Below, piece after piece: positions 33,101-45,000 of a DNA stretch of 64,000 nucleotides (position 1 is its first letter; each line of letters starts with the position of its first letter). The notes below the pieces were generated by a model. The model had not been told where the DNA came from, made no database searches, and worked only from the letters and a program-made list of their open reading frames with translations. Origin of the DNA: Pratylenchus scribneri (taxonomy: Eukaryota; Nematoda; Chromadorea; Rhabditida; Pratylenchidae); the NCBI GenBank assembly GCA_030063045.1, contig JAQSEB010000016.1, positions 620,001 through 684,000 of the forward strand, in the 5' to 3' direction. Both the position numbers and the translations under genes were made by a program.

Positions 33101-36100
33101 GGATTAGCCAAAGGGAACTTGTTAAATCTGGTTTCGAATAGTTCGTAATTAGAAAGGGGGGGGGGGGGAGGCTTCATTCAACATTTTTGAAGAATTTTTT
33201 ACTAAAATCTTCTTTATAAATCCTAGCCTCAATTTAAGCCTTAACTTTAGGATTTAGGCTCCAAAACAAATAAGAGTCCTCCGCTCACTTTTAAATTGCG
33301 GACTTGGCCATAAAATATACGTATAAAAATTATGTCAAAAACCTTAATAGGCCTGGAGATATACTTTTTGCTTGATCAAACATTTTTCGTCTAATTCTCC
33401 ATTGCTCGCGTGTGTGTCTGCCCTCTCTCGCTTGTTTGATCAAACATTTTGGTTATGTGCATCAAACATTTTAGAGAAAAAGCGTACATTTTATCATTCT
33501 CTCTCGCTCCAGCTATTTTTCTATGTCTCATCACAGCATTTCGCCAAAATGTTTGATCAAACATTTTGCGAGAGAGGGAGACCCAACGCAAGCGAGCATT
33601 GGAGAAGTTAGACGAAAAAATGTTTGATCAAACAAAAGTATACACATGGCCTAAGATTATTAAAGCTATGAATAACAAATTTATTTGACAACATATCATA
33701 AAAACTCACCATGAATCGAAAACATGGGCCAAACAATCTCTGCTGCTGTTCTCATCCACAATTCCTCCTTTTTCATCTTCTTTTTTGATGACTTTTGGCG
33801 CAGGCATTCGATCGACAATTGCGTCCAATATTTGTGGCACATTTAGCCCAGTTTTGGCCGAAATTCGAAGCACATCCGCGGGCATGAAATCGAAAAGACT
33901 TTGAAGCTGACGTTCCACTCGGCCAATGTCCACACCGGGCATATCCACCTGTACAAAAATGGCAAAATATTTACTGAGGGCAAAAAGTCAAAATATTAAG
34001 AATTAATTTTAAGTGGAATAAAATTTGCGCACCCGATCGAATAGTATTAATTTTTCAAAATGAATTTTAAATTTATAGTGGATTCGATTGAAAATTGTAC
34101 AAAAAATTGTGAAATAAAAACGATAGAAATAGGTTAAAATCAGGCTAGTTTTCGTTTTTTTGCCATAATTTCTTGTCAATTATTGATTGATCAAATAATT
34201 TTGATATTAAATTTCTTTATAAAAAAGCTTAACCAAAGATATAATTTATTAATCGATTGATGATTAAATGATTGTAAAATATTTGCAGGCAAAAATTAAG
34301 TAGATATTTCTTGATAAGTACCAATTTGGCGCTGTTTTTAAATAACTAATCAAGAACTGAATTAATTTGGATGATTATGTTATCAAATTAAAGAGAAACT
34401 GTTGCCTATAAAATGATATAATTTAAATTGGTTCAGAAATGATGAAGTTATGACCAAAAAACCATTAAAAATTTTGCTAATCCTTAGTAAAGGATGTTTA
34501 GATGTTTTTTTTGGGCACAACTCGATCATTTCTGAACTAATCTAAATAAAATTAATTTTATTAGATAGCCAACAGTTTTCGCTTTATTTGATACGAAATT
34601 ATGAAAAATGATTCAGTCTTTTATGTGTTATTTTAAAAGGCGGATTGTGCCAAATTGGGCTGTTCCCGATATTTTTGAAATTTATTAAAATTTTCCAGAA
34701 TTTATTCTACTCAAATAAATATTAACTTTGTTGATGACAGGCAAAATGGTGAGATTTGCTTCAAATGCGGTCCAAAAATTGAAAATGGTTTGGGCCTGTA
34801 CGCCTTGATTGGCCGCAACCAACAAAATTGCCCCATCGCAGGCAACCAATGAACGTTTCACTTCAAAGCTGGAAAATCAATAAAAAAAATTAAATTTCCC
34901 CCAAAAACCTGCCTAAAGTCCACATGTCCAGGACAGTCGATCAAATTCAACATTGTGTCCCGATAGAACATTGTGCAAGTTTGGGCTTTGACCTACGAAG
35001 TAAAAAATGTTCAGTCTTCAGTGGATGAAAATTTTTCAATTCTTGGGTAGTTTTGTCAACTAAATGCGAATTTGATCTTATTTGTTATTGCATATTTGGC
35101 CATTTTGGTAAAGGGCAATGCCAACATTTGCCAAATGTTTGACCTATCCCAATTATAAATGTTGGCATTGTGCTTACCAAAAATTGGCATAAATTACATG
35201 GCCAAAATTTGAGGCCAAATTCAAGTTTAAAATAATAATTAAGCATATTTTGCCCATAGGAAAATTCTTTTCCATATTAAGTAATTTTGAAAATTTTTCG
35301 GTTGATTACAGTTGAAATTAAAGTTAATTTTCCAATTAAATAAATTTTATTAACCGTGATTCCTCGTTCCCTTTCCACTTCAAGTTTGTCCAAATACTGA
35401 GCCTCCGAGTCAGCCGGAATCACATTGGTCAATTGGAGTAGTCGATCGGAGAGTGTACTTTTGCCTGATTTTTGATTGATTTTTGTAATTTAAAAAAATT
35501 CCAATTAATTTTTTCTACCATGATCGATATGAGCAATGATTGCAAAATTGCGAATTTTGTCTGAAAACAAAAATTGTTTAAACATAAATATAAAATATTT
35601 AATTAAGTGAAAAAATATCGGAAGATCAAAATAATTCTTGTGATTGATTTAATGGTTTAAAGGCTCCTGCATTCACAAACTATATACCCAATTGGATAGA
35701 GCTGGTCAAGACGCATTAATTGATATATAATTTGGTCATAGTTTGGTCAAAATTAAATGCACTTAAACGGTTTAAGCCGATTTTGGTTTTTGATTCTAAA
35801 CTAATTAAAATCGGTTAAACGTTAAACGTATGTTAGAACATAATCAAATGATGCGTCTTGACTATATTTATCGATGGAATATAAGGTTTATGATTAACGG
35901 GCCTGGGAAAACCACCGCATTAAAAATCTTTTCACCATTTTCAGTGGTTTTTTTTCGCCAAATTAAATATTTTCTAACTATAAGTTAAAACCTGGAGTGT
36001 ATTTTGAAAGCGATTTGACTGAATGGCCAGGGATTAATTCTCGGATTTTGTTGCTGCTAAAATATCGATGTTGCAATTTGGAAAGAAAACTTTGGCGTAA

Positions 36101-36136
36101 GCAAAATGTTGAAGGCGGCGACATGATTCCGTGCAT
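27173..36136 (-). CDS. guf1: GUF1, mitochondrial elongation factor 4 (LepA) GTPase
   Basis: GUF1/EF4 is a mitochondrial ribosome-binding GTPase. Exons are 36136-35992, 35560-35519, 35464-35355, 34992-34913, 34868-34727, 33948-33710, 32784-32634, 32156-31902, 31170-31038, 30390-30334, 30283-30178, 29981-29752, 28028-27780 and 27297-27173; all phases agree. The N-terminus is Ser/Arg-rich and acid-poor, as in a mitochondrial presequence. G1 is split across AHIDHG and KSTLSDRLL. Other landmarks are [18 protein letters not shown] (Cys for the usual Thr), [42 protein letters not shown], LGFLGxLHMEVF-like [25 protein letters not shown], and the EF4-specific tail [20 protein letters not shown]. Introns after 34913, 30334 and 30178 have GC donors. 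An upstream ATG at 36184 is possible, but a TTTTTTTAG acceptor follows it. Introns hold a satellite and several MITEs. Confidence 0.93.
27375..27550. repeat. Dispersed 165-bp repeat, copy 1 (GUF1 last intron)
   Basis: It shares GCATATTTGGCCATTTTGGTA, GGGCAATGCCA-like and GGCATAAATT-like blocks with 35046-35215 in another GUF1 intron. There is no coding potential. Confidence 0.6.
28083..29715. repeat. 24-bp minisatellite array, about 68 copies, in a GUF1 intron
   Basis: The unit is GAATGAAAATCAGAATTC followed by TTTCCG, with point variants (CATTCCG, TTTTCGG, AATAAA, AATTAA). Longer higher-order blocks of 6 to 14 units recur. Because 24 is divisible by three, long stop-free readings appear in both strands, but they are repeats of eight residues and not genes. 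A 15-bp unit truncation occurs at 29243-29252. The right end (29,660-29,715) is more diverged. The array lies in the intron between GUF1 exons 29981-29752 and 28028-27780. Confidence 0.95.
31299..31320. repeat. Homopolymer G22 in a GUF1 intron
   Basis: An uninterrupted run of 22 G on the plus strand lies between GUF1 exons. Homopolymers of this length are unstable and may be miscounted in assemblies. Confidence 0.9.
33156..33168. repeat. Homopolymer G13 in a GUF1 intron
   Basis: A second long G run in the same gene, within the intron between exons 33948-33710 and 32784-32634. Confidence 0.85.
33374..33638. repeat. Foldback MITE of about 265 bp in a GUF1 intron
   Basis: The left end TTGATCAAACATTTTTCGTC and the right end GACGAAAAAATGTTTGATCA are inverted. 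The inner pairs CTAATTCTCCATTGCTCGC and GCGAGCATTGGAGAAGTTAG are also inverted. GATCAAACATTTT recurs internally at 33438 and 33556. No ORF of note is present. No clear target duplication was identified. Confidence 0.75.
35046..35215. repeat. Dispersed 165-bp repeat, copy 2 (GUF1 intron)
   Basis: Partner of 27375-27550. Same orientation, with several small indels. Confidence 0.6.
35678..35895. repeat. Imperfect-palindrome intronic repeat, family A, copy in GUF1 intron 1
   Basis: It begins with ATACCCAATTGGATAGAGC then GGTCAAGACGCAT and ends with the near-inverse ATGCGTCTTGAC then TTATCGATGGAATATAAGG. The middle carries inverted AAACGGTTTAAGCCGATTTT-like and AAAATCGGTTAAACG. Related copies occur at about 39492-39690, 40783-41000, 41905-42120, 43640-43820 and 63308-63400. 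This suggests a MITE family of about 200 bp. Confidence 0.65.
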
Positions 36137-36244
36137 ATTACAACAATAAATAGATGTAAATTGTCTAAAAAAATTCCATTTCATTCCAATAATTTTGAGA
36201 TTATTAAGGGATTATATGGGAAAAGGAGCAAATTAACATAAATC

Positions 36245-37794
36245 GGTACTTATGGAGATTGGCCCCTACAAGAGAAAGGACTGATGGAAGGGAGGGAATT
36301 GATGGAAGGGAATTGGGATAGACGACTGCCTGACACATGCCAATCAAATTCTAAATTAAAAGGAGACGGAATCGCCTCAGATTCTTTGCCAAATAATAAA
36401 TGAAATAAAATTTATTCGCAAGGATAAATTTCACAAACATGCGACCAAAAATTATAAAAAACAAGATCAGGGGAATCAAATTGCTTGCGCCAAATATATT
36501 CGGGGAAATAGGATTTATATAGAGATGAGGAGGTGCCATACATTTTCTTTTGAGTCATTTTCACTTTTTGCCATTGGGATTCAACTGATTGGGTGTGGAT
36601 AGAGGCATCGTCTGGTGATACAAAATTCAGGGAATGATTAATACGTTGATGAGTATAGAGCGGATTGGGATTGCCAGGATCACGAATGGCAGAAATGCCA
36701 GTTGGAATTCGATTGGGAGGTGGATTGGGATTTCCGTAGGCCTTCCATTCATCGCTGATCACAGTTGTCCCAGGCAACACATATTGGCGAATCAATGGCA
36801 AAAGAGTTGCAGCATCCCTTCTTTGATCTTCTTCCAATTCCAATGGTACCATGAAGCATTTCTTCCCTTGACTTCCCCTTTCGACACCGCCGAACAACCA
36901 GATTTGTTCCTTCTCAGAAATTCTTCCGCGATTGTACTTCCTGCGCACTATTAGCGTCTCGTCTACCTCGACAACTTTTCCTATCACAAAATACGATTCA
37001 ATTTCCATTTCTACTCCCTTATTTCTACCTTCACCACCGATCATAATAGGGTTTGCGACATAATGTTGGGCACAGATGTCTCGGCAAAACATGCGCCAAT
37101 CCACAATGGTATGGTCGTCAATTTTTAATTCATGTTTGATGTCCTCCTGTCTTCCATATTGATGAGCCCAATAATATGTTAGGGCAAAAATTTTTTGTGT
37201 TGTTAGATGAGAGCCAGCAAAAAAAGTCCCCTGGAGGAAACCAATTTCTAGTGTTTTGCCTTCCGGATGCTGCGCTTTATTTTGACAACGCCAAGTTCCA
37301 TATCGCTTTTCATCTTTTGGTTGTCGAAGAGTCATTGTGGCCCCACAGAATTGGCAAATTCGTCGTCGATGAAGAAGGCCAAGATCTTTAAGCCAATTAT
37401 CAAATTCAACGGGAGGTAAGGCCAATTTTGCCGAAAGTTTTTGCATTGTGAAATCACGTAATTGATCCATTTTAATGTTTATTTTTTGCGAAATGATGAT
37501 GTTGATAAAAATTTTTACGTTTTTTAAGACCCGAGGATATTCAATGCCACCAAATCAAATCTTTCTTCCCATCTTAATTAAATATAATTTTTGGTCGCAT
37601 GTTTGTGAAATTTATCCTTGCGAATAAATTTTATTTCATTTATTATTTGGCAAAGAATCTGAGGCGATTCCGTCTCCTTTTAATTTAGAATTTGATTGGC
37701 ATGTGTCAGGCAGTCGCCTATCCCAATTCCCTTCCATCAATTCCCTCCCTTCCATCAGTCCTTTCTCTTGTAGGGGCCAATCTCCATAAGTACC
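36245..37794 (-). mobile_element. Merlin DNA transposon, full length, 1550 bp
   Basis: It is bounded by TIRs of about 205 bp starting GGTACTTATGGAG (36245-36450 versus 37588-37794) and an 8-bp duplication CATAAATC at 36237-36244 and 37795-37802. It contains an intact transposase. It lies about 110 bp upstream of the GUF1 start, in the GUF1-TEX2 divergent intergenic region. The long, nearly perfect TIRs suggest recent activity. Confidence 0.93.
36412..37470 (-). CDS. Merlin transposase (ISXO2/IS1016-like DDE)
   Basis: The 352-aa protein has an N-terminal zinc finger (C39, C42, C62, H68 in ICQFCGATM and WRCQNKAQH) and a DDE catalytic core of the ISXO2-like type. The first D is in VVEVDETLIVRRKYNRGR (about 170), the second in TVISDEWKAYG (about 238), and the E in HTQSVESQWQ (about 297). 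The transposase would excise and insert the Merlin element by binding its TIRs. The C-terminus (YIWRKQF...FWSHVCEIYP) overlaps the left TIR. The ORF is uninterrupted. Matching N- and C-terminal remnants occur in the deletion derivative at 59949-60653. Confidence 0.93.
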   Translation of the reverse strand: MDQLRDFTMQKLSAKLALPPVEFDNWLKDLGLLHRRRICQFCGATMTLRQPKDEKRYGTWRCQNKAQHPEGKTLEIGFLQGTFFAGSHLTTQKIFALTYYWAHQYGRQEDIKHELKIDDHTIVDWRMFCRDICAQHYVANPIMIGGEGRNKGVEMEIESYFVIGKVVEVDETLIVRRKYNRGRISEKEQIWLFGGVERGSQGKKCFMVPLELEEDQRRDAATLLPLIRQYVLPGTTVISDEWKAYGNPNPPPNRIPTGISAIRDPGNPNPLYTHQRINHSLNFVSPDDASIHTQSVESQWQKVKMTQKKMYGTSSSLYKSYFPEYIWRKQFDSPDLVFYNFWSHVCEIYPCE

Positions 37795-37802
37795 CATAAA
37801 TC

Positions 37803-38412
37803 GATTAGTAAGTAGTTAAAAAATAAATGTAACCAACTCAAAATCCCTAAATCCAAAAGAGGAAAATCTGACAAGAAATTTAGTATTTTTGGAAAATCTT
37901 TTAAAGCTCTTTTCTTTTAGCCTTTAGTCCTTGTTTTTTCACTTTTTTAAAGTTTTTACTCCTATAGCTTTTAGCTTTAACATTTTTAAGCATAGATAGC
38001 CTCCATAGACAACAAGAGCCACTAAAATTTCATCTTCATTTTCTCTCTTCTCTGTGTATGTGTAGTGATTTTAGTGTAGTCATTTTGGGTACATCCCCTC
38101 TCCTCTCCACCACTTATCTTTACTTCCTTCTTTCTTTCTTCCCTTGTTGTTTGGTTTTTCTCTTTACTAGATGATTGTAGTCATAGTCATTTCTCTTTTT
38201 TTCGTCATAAAAAGCAAAGCATAAGCACCGAGACAAAGCAAGCAAGAGCAAGCCGAAGTTGTTTTTCTGCACCCATTCCCGCGGTAAAACAAAAACACCA
38301 AACCTCAAACACCACAGCGATCTTCGAGATAAATATTAATTATAAAATCGAGAGTAGAAAAGCTATTTTCCCTTTTACCATTGCCATTTATTTATCAATC
38401 CATCATTGTTGA
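37803..38412. other. Divergent intergenic region, low-complexity pyrimidine tracts
   Basis: No gene is supported. CT-rich low-complexity sequence occurs at about 38035-38155. It probably contains the promoter areas of GUF1 and the TEX2-like gene, but no specific element is identifiable. Confidence 0.5.
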
Positions 38413-38420
38413 AAAAATTC

Positions 38421-39008
38421 GGCAATCCTAAAGAATCTGGCCCCCGATGAAAAAATGTATTTTCTTGGGTAAAAAATGCTACTGAGTTCAGACATCCTTT
38501 TCGCCATATCTTGCCATCTTGGTAAGGTAATGCCGTTATCAAGAAAAAGTAAAGGGGGGGGGCCAAGAGCATTTTAGGTGAAAATTTTTATATGGCCATA
38601 TAATAGCTCAATCAATGCAGCTCGATGAGCTGAATCGAATGGTACCATTCTTATAAAATAATATGCAGTTATTGGCAAGTTATGACCTAAAAACTTTTTA
38701 AATCTTGGTAAAGTTTTTGACTTATAATTATAACTTGCTTATATTGCAATATTATCTAGTAAAAATGGTACCATTCGATTCAGCCCATCGAGCTTCGTTG
38801 ATTGAGCTATTATATGGCCATATAAAAAATTTCACTCAAAATGACCTTGGTCCTCCCTTTGCTTTTTCTTGGTAAAAGTCGGCATTACCTTACCAAGATG
38901 ACAAGATATGGCGAAAAGGATATCAGATTCGTTCTCTATACCTCCGAATACGCTTAGAAATGTAATTTTGAAAAAAAATTTTAGGGGGCCAGATTTTTTA
39001 GGATTGCC
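38421..39008. mobile_element. Foldback MITE, 588 bp, with 8-bp target duplication
   Basis: Ends are GGCAATCCTAAAGAATCTGG and CCAGATTTTTTAGGATTGCC. Long inverted arms continue inward: CGCCATATCTTGCCATCTTG / CAAGATGACAAGATATGGCG, and ATGGCCATATAATAGCTCAA with its inverse. The duplication AAAAATTC is at 38413-38420 and 39009-39016. No coding sequence is present. 8-bp duplications fit hAT or Merlin families; the termini do not match the Merlin here. Confidence 0.88.
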
Positions 39009-39064
39009 AAAAATTCAACAAACATTTATTAATCATTTTCGACAGATTTAATACAAACAAATAA

Positions 39065-42000
39065 ATGTCAATTAGTGAAAATTCATCAACAAAAGGGAAG
39101 CCAATTTCAATTCGGTACATTGTGAGCAGCAGCAGTCGGAATAATTCCACCGCAAATTCCAATTCTTCACCAACCACAAATAAATCTTTTGTCTCGGCTC
39201 GCTACAATTCAACCACAATCGGCGGCACAAATGACGGCGATTTTGATGATGATGCACATTTTTTGACCCTCCTTGAAGACAGCCGGGATGATGATGCATT
39301 TGTGGTGGATTCGGCCAATGAAGCTGACGAAAATGATAATAGCAATAGCAATCAAGGTTTAAAAGCTTAAATAAAATAAAATCCCGACGACAAAAAGTAA
39401 CTTTCTAGAATTAATTTTGGGACATTGAATATAATTTTGAGCTCATTCAGATTTTAGGATAACTTCCTAATACTCGATCTTAAAGACAATAAAACCTTAT
39501 ACCATTAACTAGATAAAGCTCATCGAGAAGCGTCGATTGATTTTTAAGGTTTGAAAAAAATTCAAGGTATTAAGCCTTTTAAACAATATTTTGGCTTTTG
39601 GTTTATAACATTTTTGGTTATGATTAAACTTAGACAATCAACAGGCTATTCGATGCGTCTTGACGAGCTCTATAGAATAGTATAAGGTTTAAAGGTTCTA
39701 TGATCAAACATCAAAAAATTATTAATATTTCTGAGTACTATTGCAGTTTAAGGGCCGGAAGTGAAAAAGGATGAGGATGATGATGAAAGGAAAAAAAGAG
39801 ATGAAATTGAGCCTGAGGATGATCTTCTTGACTATCTTCTTCATCATCATTATCTTTATCTGCTTCCTATTCATCATCATCCTCATCATTATCTTCTTCT
39901 TGTTCATCATCATCATTATCTTCTTCTTCTTCTTCATCTTACCCTGATCACTATCGTTTTCTTATTCATCATTATCTTCTTCTTATTCTTCATCATTATT
40001 ATCTTTTCTTCTTCATCATCATCCTCATTTTTCCCTACTAGCCCTTAAACTGCCGATCTTTCGGTAAAAAATGTTTTCCTATTTGAGTATTTAAGGAAAT
40101 TTGAAGGGGGTTCAGATCAGACAAAAATTTTCTTAAATTCTCAAAAGAGATTATATAACGAAAATGTTTATCACCAAAAATTACAGATGCCTCAATGTGC
40201 CATCAAAATGAAGGGCAGCCAATTTATGAGGATGAAGTAATCAAAGATGAAGAAGAGGAAATTGCCATGGAATGTCGGGTCATCAAACCGAAAGAAGCAA
40301 AAGCGGCTGGCATAGTTTTGGATGCGCCAAAACCCACTTCAGACACGGTAATATTTTTGACTTAAATTTGAAAAAAAATTGCCAAATTTTTAGGCAGCAT
40401 TTTCAGTGAATTGCTGCCAAGAAAAATTCCACTTGACCTTCAAATCCATGTTCTTCCGCTTATCTCAACTCTTCCAACGACACCATTCACTTCCATTTAT
40501 ACGAATTCGATTGATTTTCGCTGCTTTTCTTTTTGCCGCTTCCTTTATTTTGCCATGTAAATTTTTTTCTGCAATTATCATAATCTCAAGGTTTTTTTGG
40601 TTTTAAATTTTGAATATAGTGGTCAATCAAAATCTTTGTCATTTTAAAGAGCATGAAAAAAGCGAATCAAATGATTTCTGATTGACCAATATTGAAAAGC
40701 ATTAAAAAACAATAAGTAATTAAAATATTTAATTAGGCGAAAAAGCACTGAAATATCATATTTTAACAATTCGGTGGTTTATCCTAGATCCACAACCATA
40801 AAAACTTTAATCAATCGATAAATCTCGTCAAGATACATAGTTTGATAATTATTTAGCATAAGTTTAACTAATTTTAACTCGGTTTTGTTCCAAAAAAATC
40901 GGTTTAAACAATTTAATACTCTTTAATTTTGACCAATACCATTCCATGCGTGACCTCTGCTGCTCTATCAATTGGGATTTGTAAAGGTTTCGGGGTCTAG
41001 GACAACCACAAGCCATTGAACTGATATAATCTTTTCGCCATGTTCAGCGATTTTTGACCATACAGACTTTTTTTAATTAGATTTTGACTTGTTTATTAGC
41101 AATTTTTTATAATGCTTATCAAATATCAATTAAACCAATCAATTATATCATTTGATTCGCCATTTTTTTGCTCTTTAAAATGTCATTTTTTGCTCTTTAA
41201 AATTACATATTGATGAGATAGATTGGCCAAAAATCCAGAAAAGTTATTTATAATCAAAAACCTTGAGATTAAACATTAAACAAAGCATTTAAAACATAAA
41301 ATATTTAAACATTTTTCAGCATTTTTGACCGGTCTTGCAACGGGTATTTACATTTCTCTGGTCATCTTCCTTTTCCTCTGTGTCTCTGATCCAATTCCAC
41401 CGCCAACAGATGTGCAATCAAATGAAAATGTGAATAAAATTGTGAGCAAAAAATTGGCCGAAAAGAGTGAAGATGAACAACATGAGGAAAAAATATTCAA
41501 AGGTTTCGTTTTTTTTACAATTAAAATGGGTTGGTATTTAATTTGATAAACAAAATTGAAAATGACGAACATATTTTACTGGTGGTTCCTTCCTGTTATT
41601 GGGGGGGGGGGGGGAAGTCCAATAAGAAGAATGGAAAGTTGATGCGGATAATGAATTAGAATTAGATGATGAAGAAAAAGAAGACGATGAAGGTGAAGGT
41701 GGTGATGAAAATGATAATGAAGACGATGATAGGAGAGATGAATCACCTCTTCATCATCATTATCTTCTCCGTCTTCTTGGACTGCCCTTCTCCCAGTAAT
41801 CACTCGACTTCCCCCCCCCCCCCCCAAAAAAAAATAGGAAAATACCACAATAATGATTAATGGGTTTGGGTTTTTTCATATATTCATAAACCAAATCATT
41901 TACCATAATCCCATCCCAATTGGATAGAGCTGGTCAAGACACATTGAATGATATATATTATATAATTTGTCATGGTTTGGTCAAAATTAAAGGGTCTAAA

Positions 42001-45000
42001 CGGTTTAAACAAATTTTGGTTTAATGATTCAAAACTAGGTTTGAATAGATTAAACCTATCATTATCAATCGATATGTTTGATGAGATTTATCAATTGGGT
42101 ATATGGTTTGGGGTTAGGATAAACTACTGAACTAAGAACTACCATTTTCGGGTTTCGGCATTAAATATTACCCATTAAAAATATAATAAATTTTACATTA
42201 ATTTCTAGGCTGGATGAACATTCTGAATGAACATTATCGACCCCACACTTTCCATGTGAACACAATTCAAACTGTTTTGGTCCGTTTGGATGGGAATTTG
42301 CTGCGAATTTCAAGGCCAGAAAGGGTTATGCTCAAACATTGCTTTCACATTGATCCAACGCTGAGCGAGGCCGAACCGAGGATGACCGCACAGAATATTT
42401 ACGATTTAACCGGAGCAAAGGTTTCTTTTTAGATTGTCGTAAAATCAAAGCTTTTGGGTCTCAAGTATAGCAGACTAATTTTTAGATCTTCAGTATTTTA
42501 TTTAAAGAGCAGAAAATGAAGAATCAAATTCTCTATTAAATTGATTAACCAAATTGATAAAATTTACAAAAAAATATAAATAAAAATGATAAAAATATAA
42601 TTTAAAAAATTTTAAGTTTTTTATAGAATTTTTTTTATCAATTCAATTAATCAATATGTATTAGAGCTAATTTTAGAAAGCGATTAATTCCGGAATTAGT
42701 TAGATACTCTTACTCTGCTAGCTAATTTTGGAAATCTCGGCTTATAGAAAACCTAGAAACTTGAGAATAGACTCATTCGACTCGGGACTCGACATGGACA
42801 TGGTTGAGTATCGAGTTAGTAGTCTATGAAATTTAAAATTTTAGTATTAAGGCGTAAACAGAAGTTAATAAACAAAAACCCGTTTTGATTTAACTAACGG
42901 GCCTGATTTTCAAAACAAGATTCTATCGGTTTGAAATATATCGATCATAGCAATATGAGGCATGAGCCTAGTTTCGGAATTTGTATAATGTAGCAGGCCG
43001 TGATTTCCAAAATTTATTAGTCCAGAATCTATTAACCAATTCCAGAATTTACTAATTTTCTACAACAATTATATCATTTGATCTAACATTTTCTGCTCTT
43101 TAAAATGAGTCAAAATCACAAAATGATGATTTAAATAGGCCTTATTCAAAAATTATGACCCAAAAACCTTTAGATTGATCATTGATTATACGATTTGAAT
43201 CGATATTCCTCTTACTTATATAAACTTTTTAAAGGTCAAACTTCGTCCACGCAGATTGGCTCGCCGCCGTTGGTTCAGCCGAAAATATCCAATTTGCATT
43301 AAATTGGCAAAAATAATCGAAGGCGATCGAAGCGAAATAAATTCAAATGGAAATGAAATCAAAAAAGGCAAAACAAAGAAGAAAATGGAAAAACAACAAA
43401 ATGGAAGTGAAGAAAATGGATCGAAGGATAGTTCGCCATCATTAGGCAGTAGAAATAATGAAATGGAATGGATAAATGAAGTAGGAGCGGACGACGAAGA
43501 TTCGGCCACGGATTTAAGCGAAGATGGTCAGTGAGATTTTGAGAGCTTAAATATTAACAAAAAATGAAAATTATTTTGGGGAATATTTAGGCAAAAAAAA
43601 CACTAAAAATTTGGAAAACGGTTCAATGGTTTAACATATATCTTCAAACCATATACCCAATCGGTAGATCGGATCAAGAAGTTTTTAATTATGGTTTTGG
43701 TTTGGTTTAGTTTTAAAATCAATCTAACTTATTAGGTTTTGATTTTTGAAACAAAGGCAAAATTAGTTTAAACCGTTTAATACCAACCAAATTATATACA
43801 ATTCAATGCATTCTTTACTAGCTCTATTAAAATAGGGGTACTTATAAAGTTTGTATCCCCTTTTTGGGTCAACTTGGAAAAAGTGAGGAAAAAATGAAGG
43901 GTCCCCCCTTTGGGTGTTAGGGTTTGGGTTTAGGATACATTTGAGATGATTTTTACATCATCCTAATCCAATCCCTAACATATCCCTGAATGACCCCAAC
44001 CCTAAACCTGATGACCCATAGGGGGGACCAAGCACTTTTCAAAAAGGGGATACAAACTATATAAGTACCAAAATAGGTAGTATATGGATTTAGGACAAAC
44101 CCTTTAATTTTTTTTTTGGCATTTTCAATATTTTTTTTCGTTTTTTTCCCTAGTTTTTTGCCAAATTAAAATTAAAGAACTCATTTCAGACTTGCCAATT
44201 CGTCATTCCATTTCTGATTTTTCATTGGCTGCCCGAATTCAGCAAAGAATTTCGAACAAAAAATATCCAAGTGGAAGCGGTCGTTATATTTTCCTGTTTG
44301 CTCGTTCAACTCGCGAAAAGGAACGTTGGTTTCACAAGTAAGCAAACCCAAAAGTCCAGCTCCTAATCAATTCCTTCCTATTCGAAATTACAGTCCAAAA
44401 TCACTTAAACTAAAATCCTATACAGAGAAATTTTTAAAAATATTTCACATCACGTTTTTCCTATGGCTATAGGCTATAGCTCTAGATTTTCCGCACTCAT
44501 CAGAAAATCGAAATATTGCCCTGCAAAATTAAAATTTTCTTTAAAAAATGCAGAATTTTAGGAAAATTCAAAAAAAAATGCCCGAATCTGCAATAATCGG
44601 TTTCGGTTCTCGGCATAACCCTAACCCTATACGGCGCCTATCATTGCGTTTTTATTAAATCTTTTGTAAATTTTAGGTTAGAAATATTTACGATTAACTC
44701 ATAGAGCAAAAGTTGATTCAAGTACACAAGTTTCAACAACACAACAAATTTACATTATAAATAAACAAAATATAATATTTACAGATTGCGAATGGCATGT
44801 ACCAAATATAAACCGGACAATTCCATTCCGGCTGAACCGAATGATGAGCATCCAAAACGACGGGTTTCCTTTGAATCATTGGAGAATTTGACGGTCAAAA
44901 TGTCCCGGGATTTTTTGCTCTATTCATTGCAGGAATTTCAATTTACAAAGTAAATAGTAAAGATATAAATTCGAATATTTTCGCACCCCAATTTTATGCA

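Noticed and set aside
38120..38308. 62-aa minus-strand ORF in the GUF1-TEX2 intergenic region
   Set aside because: It overlaps CT-rich low-complexity sequence and shows no recognisable protein features.
39743..39775. TEX2 second exon starting at the TATTGCAG acceptor
   Set aside because: Splicing there gives an immediate stop codon. The acceptor at 40186 continues the frame.
39722..40048. Met/Lys- and His/Leu-rich ORFs
   Set aside because: They are readings of the ATC/TTC low-complexity core of an intronic insertion.
41576..41860. Acidic or His-rich ORFs around the G and C runs
   Set aside because: They are low-complexity foldback sequence. TEX2 exon phases are satisfied without it.
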